The notes under the pieces were generated by a model. The model was given only the letters and a program-made list of their open reading frames with translations, did no database searches and had not been told where the DNA came from. From Pseudoalteromonas lipolytica (lineage in GTDB: Bacteria > Pseudomonadota > Gammaproteobacteria > Enterobacterales > Alteromonadaceae), in assembly GCF_001306915.1 (NCBI RefSeq), contig NZ_LJTC01000008.1, positions 1 through 64,000 on the forward strand: 64,000 nt of DNA, given 5' to 3'. Made by a program: the position numbers and the translations under genes. How positions within the stretch are numbered: the first letter of the stretch is position 1; every line of letters begins with the position of its first letter. Below, piece after piece: positions 54,355 through 63,845 of the stretch.

Positions 54355-55583
54355 AGTAGGTCCTCTGCATTCAATTCATCGATCACTTGGCTTAGTAAGC
54401 TTTCTAATTCTTTTGGCACCGCCTGCCCTGCCATATCTTTATTGTTTGCAAATGCTTGCTCTAAAAGTGAATGTGGATTTAGCGCTTCAATTTGCGAGAC
54501 ATCTTCAAATAGGGTTTGTTCATCGTCTTGCTGGTTGCTTTGCTGACGTACTCTTTCAATGCCACAAAACTTAACCTGCTTACCTTCAAGGGCTTGTTCT
54601 ATTTGTTCTCTGAAAGTGGTGTCAGTGTCATGGGCGCTCAATTTAACCCGCAGATAGGGCGCTAAATCTTCATCTGTTAAATCGAGCTGTTTTATAAGCT
54701 CACAGAGTTCGTTAAGTGGTACGCAGTCTTTTTCTGGTAGCAACATGACTTTACAAAAGCTAGGAATGTAAAGGGGGTTTACAGAAGTACCGGAGTCACT
54801 AAGCTCGACTAGCACAACTTGATGCTGATAGCGTCTTTCAGAAAATGACATGGGCATTGGCGTGCCACTGTAGCGAATGGTCTCTTTCTTCGCGACGCTT
54901 TGAGCTTTATGAAGATGCCCTAGTGCAACATAATCAGGCTGATCAGTAAATATGCTTGCCGATATCGCATCTTCACCACCAATCACTAAGTTACGTTCAG
55001 AATCCGATGAGATGTCTCCGCCTTTTGCATGCAGGTGGCCCATGGCAATTAATGGCGCGCTTGGTAATTCGCTTGCCGCTTGTAATGCATCTTTGTAAGC
55101 AAAGGCAACGGCTTGGTTGTAACTTAACGGTTGCTCTTGTTGACGGTTATAACTGCTTAAATCACTACTTCGTAAAAACGGCATAGCAACAACATTCGCA
55201 TCGCCGTTTTTTGTGCTGATTGGCAGTACTACTTCATGAGGAGCATTACTATCAAAGCGGCCAACAACATAGGTATCAAACTGAGCCAATAAAGGCTTTG
55301 CCGCCATAATGCGATTTGCTGAATCGTGGTTACCAGCAATAATCACTATGTGTAAGTCAGGGCAATGCTGCTTAGTGGTTTTAATAAATTGGTAGAGTTG
55401 GTTTTCTGCGCTGGCAGGAGGTGTTGCCGTATGATAAATGTCACCCGCAACCAGTAGTAAGTCGATCTGTTCTGACACAAGCGTATCGGTTAACCAAGCT
55501 AGAAATGCTTGATGCTCATCGAATCGGGAATGCTCGTAGAATTGTTGGCCTAAATGCCAATCAGATGTATGAAGGACTTTCAT
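54351..55583 (-). CDS. sbcD: Exonuclease subunit SbcD (Mre11-like)
   Basis: 410 residues. Phosphoesterase motifs TSDWHLGQ, VAGDIYHTATPPASAE, IIAGNHDSANR, MGHLHAKG and LGHLHKAQ are all present. First gene of the sbcD-sbcC pair. A TGTAAA-N5-TTTACA palindrome is embedded in the coding sequence. Confidence 0.97.
   Translation of the reverse strand: MKVLHTSDWHLGQQFYEHSRFDEHQAFLAWLTDTLVSEQIDLLLVAGDIYHTATPPASAENQLYQFIKTTKQHCPDLHIVIIAGNHDSANRIMAAKPLLAQFDTYVVGRFDSNAPHEVVLPISTKNGDANVVAMPFLRSSDLSSYNRQQEQPLSYNQAVAFAYKDALQAASELPSAPLIAMGHLHAKGGDISSDSERNLVIGGEDAISASIFTDQPDYVALGHLHKAQSVAKKETIRYSGTPMPMSFSERRYQHQVVLVELSDSGTSVNPLYIPSFCKVMLLPEKDCVPLNELCELIKQLDLTDEDLAPYLRVKLSAHDTDTTFREQIEQALEGKQVKFCGIERVRQQSNQQDDEQTLFEDVSQIEALNPHSLLEQAFANNKDMAGQAVPKELESLLSQVIDELNAEDLL
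54767..54783. repeat. TGTAAA-N5-TTTACA palindrome, copy 7
   Basis: TGTAAA-GGGGG-TTTACA, perfect arms, inside sbcD. Confidence 0.7.
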
Positions 55584-55652
55584 TAAACGCTCTTATTATT
55601 TATTAAGAGCGTCAATATACCTAAGCTGAGCCAAGATGCCCAGCCTGGTTTG

Positions 55653-55889
55653 TTAACTTAAGCTATACCAAGCAAAAACCACCATTGGCAAAGCTAACAA
55701 TGCCATTATCATAGGTACTTTAAGCGCTTTAGTTTGCTTAGCTTGTAAAATCTTAAGGGCATTTGTTTCATTACATGCCGCTACTTTGTCGATATAAAAA
55801 TACCCTGAATCTAGGTACTGTTTACAATTTTGTTCGTCCGCTGGAATTGCAATTAGTTCTTGTTGTTTTTTTAGGATATAGAAATCCAT
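55653..55889 (-). CDS. Small tail-anchored protein, paralogue 1
   Basis: 78 residues from ATG 55889 (GGTGA 5 bp upstream; a TTG 30 bp earlier is unlikely). Soluble N-terminal part MDFYILKKQQELIAIPADE and C-terminal transmembrane helix (VPMIMALLALPMVVFAWYSL). Clearly related to the next gene (56027-56260) over the first 45 residues. Function unknown. Confidence 0.75.
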   Translation of the reverse strand: MDFYILKKQQELIAIPADEQNCKQYLDSGYFYIDKVAACNETNALKILQAKQTKALKVPMIMALLALPMVVFAWYSLS

Positions 55890-56026
55890 ACGCTCACCGA
55901 ATTCTATGCTGATTACCAAACATTTTGGGGTTAAAATGCATGCTGCGTAGACCCCAAAATCAAAAAAGTGGGCGATTTTAAATATAAATGGCAGTAAATT
56001 TCAATAGCAAATGCTACAAAAATTAC

Positions 56027-56260
56027 TTAATTGCAAAAAATAATTATGGATAGGGTCAAAATAACCAATGAAGATGACCAAATTAGCCATTTGTTAGCTC
56101 TTTTAATCTCTGGTTTTGTTCGTGATAGGGCGTCTGATTCATCACATGCATTGATGACCTCAACAAACTTAAAACCACGTTCTTGGTACTCATTTAAGAT
56201 TGATTCTTGCGCAGGAATGGCTGCTAAACGAGAGTCTTTTTTTACAATATAAAACTTCAT
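56027..56260 (-). CDS. Small tail-anchored protein, paralogue 2
   Basis: 77 residues: MKFYIVKKDSRLAAIPAQE, then INACDESDAL as in paralogue 1 (VAACNETNAL), and a C-terminal helix LIWSSSLVILTLSIIIF. A tandem duplicate that has diverged. Preceded by AAAGGGTG. Function unknown. Confidence 0.75.
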   Translation of the reverse strand: MKFYIVKKDSRLAAIPAQESILNEYQERGFKFVEVINACDESDALSRTKPEIKRANKWLIWSSSLVILTLSIIIFCN

Positions 56261-56362
56261 CTAATCACCCTTTCATCATTAACTAGAATTTAAGTAGATT
56301 ACCTTCTCTTTAACTGTAATGCTTTGGAATGAATTAGTGCTGAATTAAAATTAATCAGTTTT

Positions 56363-56379
56363 TGTAAACCCCCTTTACA
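56363..56379. repeat. TGTAAA-N5-TTTACA palindrome, copy 8
   Basis: TGTAAA-CCCCC-TTTACA, perfect arms (extended TTGTAAA / TTTACAA), intergenic. Confidence 0.75.
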
Positions 56380-56527
56380 AGATATTAATTAAAAAAAGCA
56401 ACAATTAATCTTGATTAGTAATAACCGATGAATACTACCTGAAAAATACCGCAATTTATCGTGATAATGTTGCAACTTTGTTTTTAGTTTGCGATGTTAC
56501 GGTTGCAAACTAATTACAGGATAAACA

Positions 56528-58966
56528 ATGAAAAAAGCAGTTCTCAAATTGAGTGCTTTGGTATTGCCTTTAGCAGTATCTTCAGCTGTTATGGCGTCAT
56601 CTGTTGAGCAAACTAAAGGCTCATTCGTTGACAAGTTCCGTCAGCTAGATGAAGCACTTCCAACTCCAAACGTATACCGTAGTGCGGCCGGTGAGCCTGC
56701 TGAAAATTACTGGCAACAGCAAGTAAACTACGACATCGATGTAAAGCTAGATGAAAAGAAACGTCGCTTAACAGCAAGCCAAACTATCGAATACAAAAAT
56801 AACTCGCCGCACACCTTAAAGTATCTTTGGTTACAGCTAGACCAAAATATCTTTAAATCTGACTCAATTGCTGAAATGACATCTACTTTCAATGGTAAAA
56901 CATTGCAAGGTGATCCTCAGCCAAAATCAACTAAATTGAGCTTAGGTCAGTTACGTCGTCAGCAATTTATGGCCGACAACGAGCTGGGTTATCAAATCGC
57001 CAATGTTAAAGACGAAGACGGAAAAGAGCTTAAAGTTACTGTAGTAGATACCTTAATGCGTATCGACTTAAACGAGCCGCTTAAACCGGGAAAAGACGTT
57101 GAGTTCAGCATGGACTTCGCCTTTAACATTGTTGAAGAAGACGCCGTTGGTGCACGTTCAGGTTATGAACACTTTGAAGAAGATGGTAACGATATCTTCT
57201 TATTAGCGCAGTGGTTCCCTCGTCTTGCTGCATACACTGATTATGAAGCGTGGACTAACAAAGCTTTCTTAGGCAGCGGTGAGTTCACACTTGAGTTTGG
57301 TGATTACGATGTAGAAATTACAGTACCTGCTGACCATATCGTATCGGCAACGGGTCAGCTTGATAACCCAAGCAGCGTTCTGACTAGCACACAGCGTAAG
57401 CGTCTTGAACAAGCTGAAGATGCTAAGCGCCCTGTTTTCATCGTGACTGAAGAAGAAGCGTTAGAAAACGAAAAAGAAGGCACAAACAAAACGAAAACAT
57501 GGCACTTTAAAGCTGAAAATGTACGTGACTTTGCGTGGGCTTCTTCACGTAAGTTTATGTGGGATGCAAAAGGCTACCATCAAGGCGGTAAAGATCAGCC
57601 GTTAGTAATGGCTATGTCTTTTTACCCTAAAGAAGGTGGTGACCTTTGGAAGAAGTACTCTACTGAGTCAGTAGTTCATACAATGGAAGTGTATTCACGC
57701 TTCTCGTTTGACTATCCTTACCCAGTTGCTCAATCTGTAAATGGCCCTGTAGGCGGTATGGAATACCCTATGATCACCTTCAATGGCCCGCGTACAGATC
57801 TACAAGAAGATGGAACTCGTACCTACTCGCAAGCAGAAAAACGCTTCTTGATCGGTGTGGTTATCCATGAAATTGGCCACATTTACTTTCCTATGATCGT
57901 CAATTCTGATGAACGTCAATGGACGTGGATGGATGAAGGCCTTAACAGCTTTTTAGATGGTGTTGCTGGTCGCGAATGGGATCACACTATTCCTTGGGGT
58001 GTTGAGCCTCGCGACATCGTTGAGTACATGAAGTCTGAAAACCAAGTGCCTGTTATGACACAGTCAGACAGCGTATTACGTTTAGGCCCTAATGCTTATA
58101 CTAAGCCTGCTGCTGCACTTAACATTTTACGTGAAGTGATCCTTGGCCGTGAGCTATTCGACTTTGCATTCAAAGAATATGCACAGCGTTGGAAATACAA
58201 GCGCCCTACTCCTGCTGATTTCTTCCGCACTATGGAAGAAGCGTCAGGTGTTGACCTTGATTGGTTCTGGCGTGGTTGGTTCTACACCACAGATCACGTT
58301 GATATCTCGCTAGACAAGGTTTACCAACTTCGTTTAGATACCAAAAATCCTGATATCGACTTTAATCGTTTACGTGATATCGAAGCTGACAAGCCAATGC
58401 CGTTATTCGTAAAACGTAATAAAGAAGAAGGTAAAAAACTGTGGGTTGAAGAAAACCCAGATGTAACTGACTTCTACGACGAAAACGACCGTTTCACAGT
58501 AACTAACAAAGAGCGTAACGCGTATAACAAATTCCTTAAAGGATTAGAGCCTTGGGAGCGTAAAACGTTTGAGCGTGCAATCAAAGAAGATAAAAACTAC
58601 TACGTACTTGAGTTCTCAAACTTAGGTGGTTTAGTCATGCCTATCTTATTAGAGCTTACTTATGAAGATGGTACGAAAGAAGAGCAGTACATTCCGGCTG
58701 AAATCTGGCGTCGTAACCACAAGCATGTACAAAAGCTAATTGTTACAGAAAAAGGTAAAAACCTAGTGTCTGTTACAGTGGACCCTCGCTGGGAAACAGC
58801 GGATGTTGATGTAGAAAACAATAACTACCCGCGTCGTATTATTCCATCACGTATTGAAGTGTACAAACGTGAGAAGAGTAAAGCGAAAGTCAGCCGCGAT
58901 ATCATGCAAGATATTAAAACTGAGCTGAAAAAAGACGACGAAAATGATGCCCAGGAGCAACAATAA
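56528..58966 (+). CDS. M1-family metallopeptidase
   Basis: 812 residues with a signal peptide (KLSALVLPLAVSSAVMAS). The gluzincin site HEIGHIYFP (about 447-451) with the third ligand Glu in WMDEGLNSFLDG, preceded by the substrate-binding GPVGGMEYPMITF. Periplasmic aminopeptidase likely. A charged C-terminal tail (KKDDENDAQEQQ) is present. Overlaps the next gene by one base (TAATG). Confidence 0.92.
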   Translation: MKKAVLKLSALVLPLAVSSAVMASSVEQTKGSFVDKFRQLDEALPTPNVYRSAAGEPAENYWQQQVNYDIDVKLDEKKRRLTASQTIEYKNNSPHTLKYLWLQLDQNIFKSDSIAEMTSTFNGKTLQGDPQPKSTKLSLGQLRRQQFMADNELGYQIANVKDEDGKELKVTVVDTLMRIDLNEPLKPGKDVEFSMDFAFNIVEEDAVGARSGYEHFEEDGNDIFLLAQWFPRLAAYTDYEAWTNKAFLGSGEFTLEFGDYDVEITVPADHIVSATGQLDNPSSVLTSTQRKRLEQAEDAKRPVFIVTEEEALENEKEGTNKTKTWHFKAENVRDFAWASSRKFMWDAKGYHQGGKDQPLVMAMSFYPKEGGDLWKKYSTESVVHTMEVYSRFSFDYPYPVAQSVNGPVGGMEYPMITFNGPRTDLQEDGTRTYSQAEKRFLIGVVIHEIGHIYFPMIVNSDERQWTWMDEGLNSFLDGVAGREWDHTIPWGVEPRDIVEYMKSENQVPVMTQSDSVLRLGPNAYTKPAAALNILREVILGRELFDFAFKEYAQRWKYKRPTPADFFRTMEEASGVDLDWFWRGWFYTTDHVDISLDKVYQLRLDTKNPDIDFNRLRDIEADKPMPLFVKRNKEEGKKLWVEENPDVTDFYDENDRFTVTNKERNAYNKFLKGLEPWERKTFERAIKEDKNYYVLEFSNLGGLVMPILLELTYEDGTKEEQYIPAEIWRRNHKHVQKLIVTEKGKNLVSVTVDPRWETADVDVENNNYPRRIIPSRIEVYKREKSKAKVSRDIMQDIKTELKKDDENDAQEQQ

Positions 58967-59469
58967 TGCGCTTTATAGCCATTATTTTTGCTTTATTACT
59001 GAGTGCGCCAACCATGGCGCACCAGTTAAAAGCGTCTGTGACTACCGTGTTATTTAACAAACGCACCAACAATATTGAGCTGATGCATCGTTTTTATTTA
59101 CATGATACAGAGCACGCCGTTGAATATTTGTTTGACGGCAATGCTGATATTTTATCAAATAAAGAAGATCAGAAGCGTTTTGCAGATTATGTTGAGTCAC
59201 ATATTGCTCTACAAACTTTAGATGGCAAGCCGCTTGAGCTTAAAGATGTGGGTGCGCAAGTTGATGGTAAATTCTTTTGGGTTTATCAAGAAGTCATGAT
59301 CCCTGAGGGAATTCATGGTATTCGAATGAGCAACGGAGCACTTCGCGACCTATGGCCAACACAAGTGAATATGGTAAATATTGAGGGTAAAGGTAAGGTA
59401 AAAACGCTGACCTTTAGCCAAGATGATACTTGGCTTGAAGCTAGATTTGAACCGGTCAATCCAGAGTAA
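58966..59469 (+). CDS. DUF6702-like exported protein
   Basis: 167 residues with a signal peptide (MRFIAIIFALLLSAPTMA), then HQLKASVTTVLFNKRTNNIELMHRFYLHDTEHAV, typical of the DUF6702 family often paired with M1 peptidases. Translationally coupled to the peptidase, so possibly a partner. Function unknown. Confidence 0.75.
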   Translation: MRFIAIIFALLLSAPTMAHQLKASVTTVLFNKRTNNIELMHRFYLHDTEHAVEYLFDGNADILSNKEDQKRFADYVESHIALQTLDGKPLELKDVGAQVDGKFFWVYQEVMIPEGIHGIRMSNGALRDLWPTQVNMVNIEGKGKVKTLTFSQDDTWLEARFEPVNPE

Positions 59470-59479
59470 TAGCAGTCCT

Positions 59480-59512
59480 AAAGGATTAAAAAAGTTACTT
59501 TTTTAATCCTTT
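59480..59512. terminator. Terminator after the M1 peptidase operon
   Basis: A perfect 15-bp stem AAAGGATTAAAAAAG / CTTTTTTAATCCTTT with loop TTA. Confidence 0.75.
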
Positions 59513-59593
59513 GATCCTTTAATAAACCCATTTCGTAAACTATCTTATTAATGGGCATCAACATTTTCCCACTTCTCATATACAGGGATTTAT

Positions 59594-60211
59594 ATGACTA
59601 TCCATGACAACAATATCCGTGGCGTAATTTTTGACTTAGATGGTACTTTGGTTTCATCGGAGTTGGATTTTTCACTGATCAAAGCACAGGTAGGCTGTCC
59701 GCTTGATAATGACTTACTTGCTTACATTGCTTCGTTACCTTCGCCTTACATGCGTGAAGAAGCGATGAATATTGTTCATCAGCATGAACTTATTGATGCG
59801 CAGCATGCGCATTTATTGCCAGGCGTTGCTGAGGCAATTACGAGGCTGAAAGAAAATAACATCCCGATGGCGATTGTGACTCGCAACTACGACCGTGCAG
59901 CTGCCATTAAATTAAAGAATAATCCCTTACCAATAGAAACCGTGCTGACTCGCTCTGATGCGCCTGCTAAGCCTGATCCAAGTGCTTTAAATGCGATTGC
60001 GACATTATGGGAGCTTGATCAGTCTGAGTTACTTTATGTCGGCGATTATTTATTTGATATACAAGCAGCTCACAATGCCAACATGCGTGCTTGCTTGTAC
60101 GCGCCAGATGAAATTCCTGAATATGCGAATCAGGCCGATTATGTAATGCATCATTTTTCAGAATTGCCTACTTTGGTTGACTCTTTTCAAGAAAATAAAG
60201 TGTTATGTTAA
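59594..60211 (+). CDS. HAD-IA family hydrolase
   Basis: 205 residues. Motif I FDLDGTLVSSE, motif II AIVTRNYDR, motif III Lys in APAKPDPSAL, motif IV VGDYLFDIQAA. Cytoplasmic phosphatase, substrate unknown (phosphoglycolate-phosphatase-like). Confidence 0.92.
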   Translation: MTIHDNNIRGVIFDLDGTLVSSELDFSLIKAQVGCPLDNDLLAYIASLPSPYMREEAMNIVHQHELIDAQHAHLLPGVAEAITRLKENNIPMAIVTRNYDRAAAIKLKNNPLPIETVLTRSDAPAKPDPSALNAIATLWELDQSELLYVGDYLFDIQAAHNANMRACLYAPDEIPEYANQADYVMHHFSELPTLVDSFQENKVLC

Positions 60212-60343
60212 ATAGCTTTGTTTTTTATTTTTCCTGAGATTTATTGTTAGTTTTTTATTTTTCAAAATGCCCTAGTACTAGCCCAAGCGGTCATGAGTTG
60301 CTAAAATATCGGCAATTATCAAATGTATTCATAGAGGCATAAG

Positions 60344-61069
60344 ATGGGCAGAGCATTTGAAGTCCGCAAAAACGCCATGGCTAAAACAGCCAATGCAAAA
60401 ACTAAAGTAAATTCTAAGTACGGTAAAGAAATCTACGTTGTTGCTAAAAATGGCGAACCAGATCCAGAAGTAAACCAAGCGCTAAAACGTATTATTGAGC
60501 GTGCAAAAAAAGACCAAGTTCCAGCACACGTAATCGATAATGCAATCAAAAAAGCAGCCGGTGGAGCAGGGGAAGACTACTCTCCAGCACGTTACGAAGG
60601 CTATGGCCCGGGTAACTGTATGGTTATTGTGGACTGTTTAACTGATAACCCTAACCGTACTATTAAAGATGTACGTTTACCGTTCACTAAAACAGATTCA
60701 AAAATTGGTACACCGGGCTGTGTAGCGCATATGTTCGACCACTTAGCTGTTTTAGGCTTTGAAGGCGATGACGACGAAGTTGTACTTGAAGCACTAATGA
60801 TGGCTGATGTAGACGTAACAGATGTAGAAGTAGAAGACGGCAAAGTATCTGTATTCGCTCCACATACTGAGTACTACAAAGCAAAAACAGCTCTTGAAGA
60901 AGCATTTGAAGGTATCAACTTTGAAGTAGACGAAATCACGTTTGTTCCACAAGTTCATACTGACATCACTGATCCAGATGATATCGCAAACTTTGAAAAG
61001 TTTATTTCTATGCTTGATGACTGTGATGACGTGCAAAACGTTTATCACAATGCGATTGTTAAAAACTAA
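60344..61069 (+). CDS. yeeN: YebC/PmpR-family protein, YeeN type
   Basis: 241 residues matching E. coli YeeN along its length: KIYAKFG-like [64 protein letters not shown] and the C-terminal [10 protein letters not shown]. YebC-family proteins act on translation of proline-rich stretches or on transcription; the role of the YeeN branch is less certain. Confidence 0.9.
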   Translation: MGRAFEVRKNAMAKTANAKTKVNSKYGKEIYVVAKNGEPDPEVNQALKRIIERAKKDQVPAHVIDNAIKKAAGGAGEDYSPARYEGYGPGNCMVIVDCLTDNPNRTIKDVRLPFTKTDSKIGTPGCVAHMFDHLAVLGFEGDDDEVVLEALMMADVDVTDVEVEDGKVSVFAPHTEYYKAKTALEEAFEGINFEVDEITFVPQVHTDITDPDDIANFEKFISMLDDCDDVQNVYHNAIVKN

Positions 61070-61080
61070 TTTTTAAAAAA

Positions 61081-61110
61081 TTAGTACGTATTAGTACGTA
61101 TTAGTACGTA
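61081..61110 (+). repeat. Three tandem 10-bp repeats
   Basis: TTAGTACGTA occurs three times head to tail immediately before the yeeN terminator. Each unit contains the palindrome TACGTA. Confidence 0.9.
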
Positions 61111-61144
61111 AAAAGGGGCATTTGGTAACAAATGCCCCTTTTTT
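61110..61144 (+). terminator. Terminator of yeeN
   Basis: 15-bp stem AAAAAGGGGCATTTG / CAAATGCCCCTTTTT with loop GTAA. Confidence 0.9.
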
Positions 61145-61196
61145 AATAGATTTTCATTATGCCATGAATGGTGGCTATTCACTGTCGTTATGAGTT

Positions 61197-61360
61197 TATA
61201 CCAATACGCTTAATTTAGTGGTCTATTTTGAGGCAATAAAACCTCGTTGATAACAAGGCAAAAATTTCGTTATTTAGTTGTTCTAAATCAGAAATTTTTA
61301 ACGCAGGTAGCGACAGGTTTAATCCCTCAAAATAATTAAGTATTATTGCGGATTGGTATC
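61197..61360. repeat. MITE-like imperfect inverted-repeat element (about 164 bp)
   Basis: The ends are TATACCAAT and ATTGGTATC; internally ATTTTGAGG (61225-61233) pairs with CCTCAAAAT (61325-61333) and TTAATT with AATTAA. No ORF. This palindromic TATACCAAT-type repeat resembles short non-autonomous elements common in Alteromonadales (recalled). It fills most of the gap between yeeN and glcB. Confidence 0.65.
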
Positions 61361-61374
61361 AGTTGATATTAGTC

Positions 61375-61400
61375 AAAAAAAAAGCAGCCCTTGGGCTGCT
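61375..61400 (-). terminator. Terminator of malate synthase
   Basis: On the minus strand AGCAGCCC / GGGCTGCT followed by a T-run of nine. Confidence 0.8.
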
Positions 61401-61440
61401 ATGAACGACACATGAAACTCGAAGGGGAGTTGTGTAGTGG

Positions 61441-63615
61441 CTAAATTAACGATTTATACTTTATACGGAACGCATGCAATAATGGTTCAGTATAGCCACT
61501 AGGTTGTTTAACTCCCTCTAATACAAGGGCTAAAGCTGCTTGATAAGCAACACTTTGTGCTAAAGTTTCGGCTGAATCAGCCATATTATTGTAGGCCGGA
61601 TCACCTTCATTTTGACCATCAACAACTTTCGCCATACGTGCCATGGTTTTTCTAATTTGCTCTTCAGAACAAACGCCATGATACAGCCAGTTGGCCATGT
61701 GCTGGCTTGAAATACGCAGTGTGGCACGGTCTTCCATTAAACCGACATGGTTGATGTCTGGTACTTTTGAGCAACCAATACCTTGGTCAATCCAACGCAC
61801 AACATAACCTAAAATACCCTGAGCGTTGTTATCAAGTTCGGCTTGAATATCTTCTTTGCTTAAGCTGCTGGCATCTTTCATAAGCGGCGGAGTGAGTAAG
61901 CTGGTAAGGCTTGCTTCTTTGCGGTCCATAAGCGCTTTTTGGCAGGCAAATACATCAATATCATGATAATGCATGGCATGCAGTGTTGCAGCAGTAGGAG
62001 AGGGCACCCACGCGGTATTTGCACCACTTTTCGGGTGACCACTTTTTTGTTCCATCATTAACGCCATTTTATCTGGCATTGGCCACATACCCTTACCAAT
62101 CTGTGCTTTACCACTAAGGCCAGTTGCAAGACCAATATCTACGTTGCGATCTTCGTATGCGCTGATCCAAGGTTCAAGCTTAATAGCGCCTTTTGGCAGT
62201 ACTACACCTGCTTGCATTGAAGTATGAATTTCGTCACCAGTGCGGTCTAAGAAGCCGGTATTGATGAATACAACACGCTTTTTAGCTTCGAAAATACAGG
62301 CTTTTAAGTTAGCTGAAGTACGACGCTCTTCATCCATAATACCCATTTTAATGGTGTTTGTAGGCAAGCCTAACAGCTGCTCAACGCGGGTAAACAGGGT
62401 ATTAGTGAAGGCAACTTCTTCTGGACCATGCATTTTTGGCTTAACAATATTAATACTATTAGCCGTTGAATTTTTAAGGCTACCTGTACCTTTTAAGTCA
62501 TGAAGTGCAGCGGTGCTAGTGATAATGGCATCCATAATGCCTTCAAACACGTCATTGCCTTCACTATCTTGGATAGCTGGATTAGTCATTAAGTGGCCAA
62601 CATTACGCACAAACATCATGCTGCGGCCTTTTAGCGTGATTGTTTCGCCATTGACACCTTGATATTGGCGATCTTCTGCTAAACGGCGTTCAATGGTTTT
62701 ACCTTCTTTGTTAAATGCTTCTACTAGGTTTCCTTGCATTAAACCAAGCCAGTTTTGATAGACGTTTACTTTGTCTTCGGCATCAACGGCAGCAACGGAA
62801 TCTTCACAGTCCATAATCGTTGTAAGGGCTGCTTCTAGTAGTACATCTTTAAGGCCTGCTTTATCTGCTTGGCCTATTGGGTGATGATGGTCTATTTGTA
62901 GCTCAATATGTAAGCCATTATTTTTCAATAAGATAGCGCTTGGATTTTGCGCTTCACCTTGGTAACCAATAAGTTGTTCAGGGTTTGCTAGGCGAACCTG
63001 ACTACTATCACGTAATGTGATTAAAAGCTCATTATTAACCACTGCATAGCTGGTGCTTTCGATGTGTGAGCCGTTTGCTAAAGGCAGTGCTTTATCAAGG
63101 AACTGGCGGGCATAAGCCATGACTTTAAAGCCACGCACAGGGTTGTATGTAGAGCCTTTCTCAGCGCCGTCGTCTTCACTTAATACATCTGTGCCGTATA
63201 GCGCATCATACAGTGAGCCCCAGCGCGCATTTGCGGCGTTTAAGGCAAAGCGTGCATTACTCACTGGCACAACAAGCTGTGGCCCAGCTGTGTTTGCGAT
63301 TTCAGGCTCTACTTGCTCTGTTTCTATGCTGAAACTAGCTGGCTCAGGAACAAGGTAGCCAATGTCTTCAAGGAATGCTTGATAGTTCGCAGCATCCCAT
63401 ACCGGCTGCTGCTTATGGTAGTCATCAATCTTAGCTTGTAGTTGTTCGCGTTTTTCTAAAAGCGCACGATTGATTGGCGTTAGTTCATTGACGATATCAG
63501 CAAAACCTTGCCAAAAAGTGTCTGTGCTAATGCCTGTTCCTGGTAAAAGTTGCTGTTCAACAAACTGTGCAAGTTGTTGATCAACGCTTAAACCGTTAAG
63601 TGAGAGAGTGGTCAT
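61441..63615 (-). CDS. glcB: Malate synthase G
   Basis: 724 residues, the usual length for isoform G. Makes malate from glyoxylate and acetyl-CoA. Motifs: [20 protein letters not shown] (metal-binding Glu-Asp), [58 protein letters not shown] in segments, and [20 protein letters not shown]. Divergent from isocitrate lyase; together the glyoxylate shunt. Confidence 0.97.
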   Translation of the reverse strand: MTTLSLNGLSVDQQLAQFVEQQLLPGTGISTDTFWQGFADIVNELTPINRALLEKREQLQAKIDDYHKQQPVWDAANYQAFLEDIGYLVPEPASFSIETEQVEPEIANTAGPQLVVPVSNARFALNAANARWGSLYDALYGTDVLSEDDGAEKGSTYNPVRGFKVMAYARQFLDKALPLANGSHIESTSYAVVNNELLITLRDSSQVRLANPEQLIGYQGEAQNPSAILLKNNGLHIELQIDHHHPIGQADKAGLKDVLLEAALTTIMDCEDSVAAVDAEDKVNVYQNWLGLMQGNLVEAFNKEGKTIERRLAEDRQYQGVNGETITLKGRSMMFVRNVGHLMTNPAIQDSEGNDVFEGIMDAIITSTAALHDLKGTGSLKNSTANSINIVKPKMHGPEEVAFTNTLFTRVEQLLGLPTNTIKMGIMDEERRTSANLKACIFEAKKRVVFINTGFLDRTGDEIHTSMQAGVVLPKGAIKLEPWISAYEDRNVDIGLATGLSGKAQIGKGMWPMPDKMALMMEQKSGHPKSGANTAWVPSPTAATLHAMHYHDIDVFACQKALMDRKEASLTSLLTPPLMKDASSLSKEDIQAELDNNAQGILGYVVRWIDQGIGCSKVPDINHVGLMEDRATLRISSQHMANWLYHGVCSEEQIRKTMARMAKVVDGQNEGDPAYNNMADSAETLAQSVAYQAALALVLEGVKQPSGYTEPLLHAFRIKYKSLI

Positions 63616-63845
63616 AATAATGTCCTTTAAACGAGCTTAAATTGATCATTCATGGTTCAACCATATCGTAAAAAAGGCTAATAAGCAGGCTATTTGCCAT
63701 TCACTAAAAATATAGTGGTAATAACAACTATAAATTTACTAAATCAAAGAAATCCGCCTAATGTTGAATTAAGCGCTACGAAGCAAACGCCAAGTAGCCA
63801 CTCTCACTAACAAAAAATAGATAACCCGTTCGAAGGACTTTTATT
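63616..63845. promoter_or_regulatory. Divergent promoter region of the glyoxylate-shunt genes
   Basis: 230 AT-rich base pairs between divergent glcB and aceA. Both promoters must lie here. No operator could be assigned with confidence. Confidence 0.5.
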
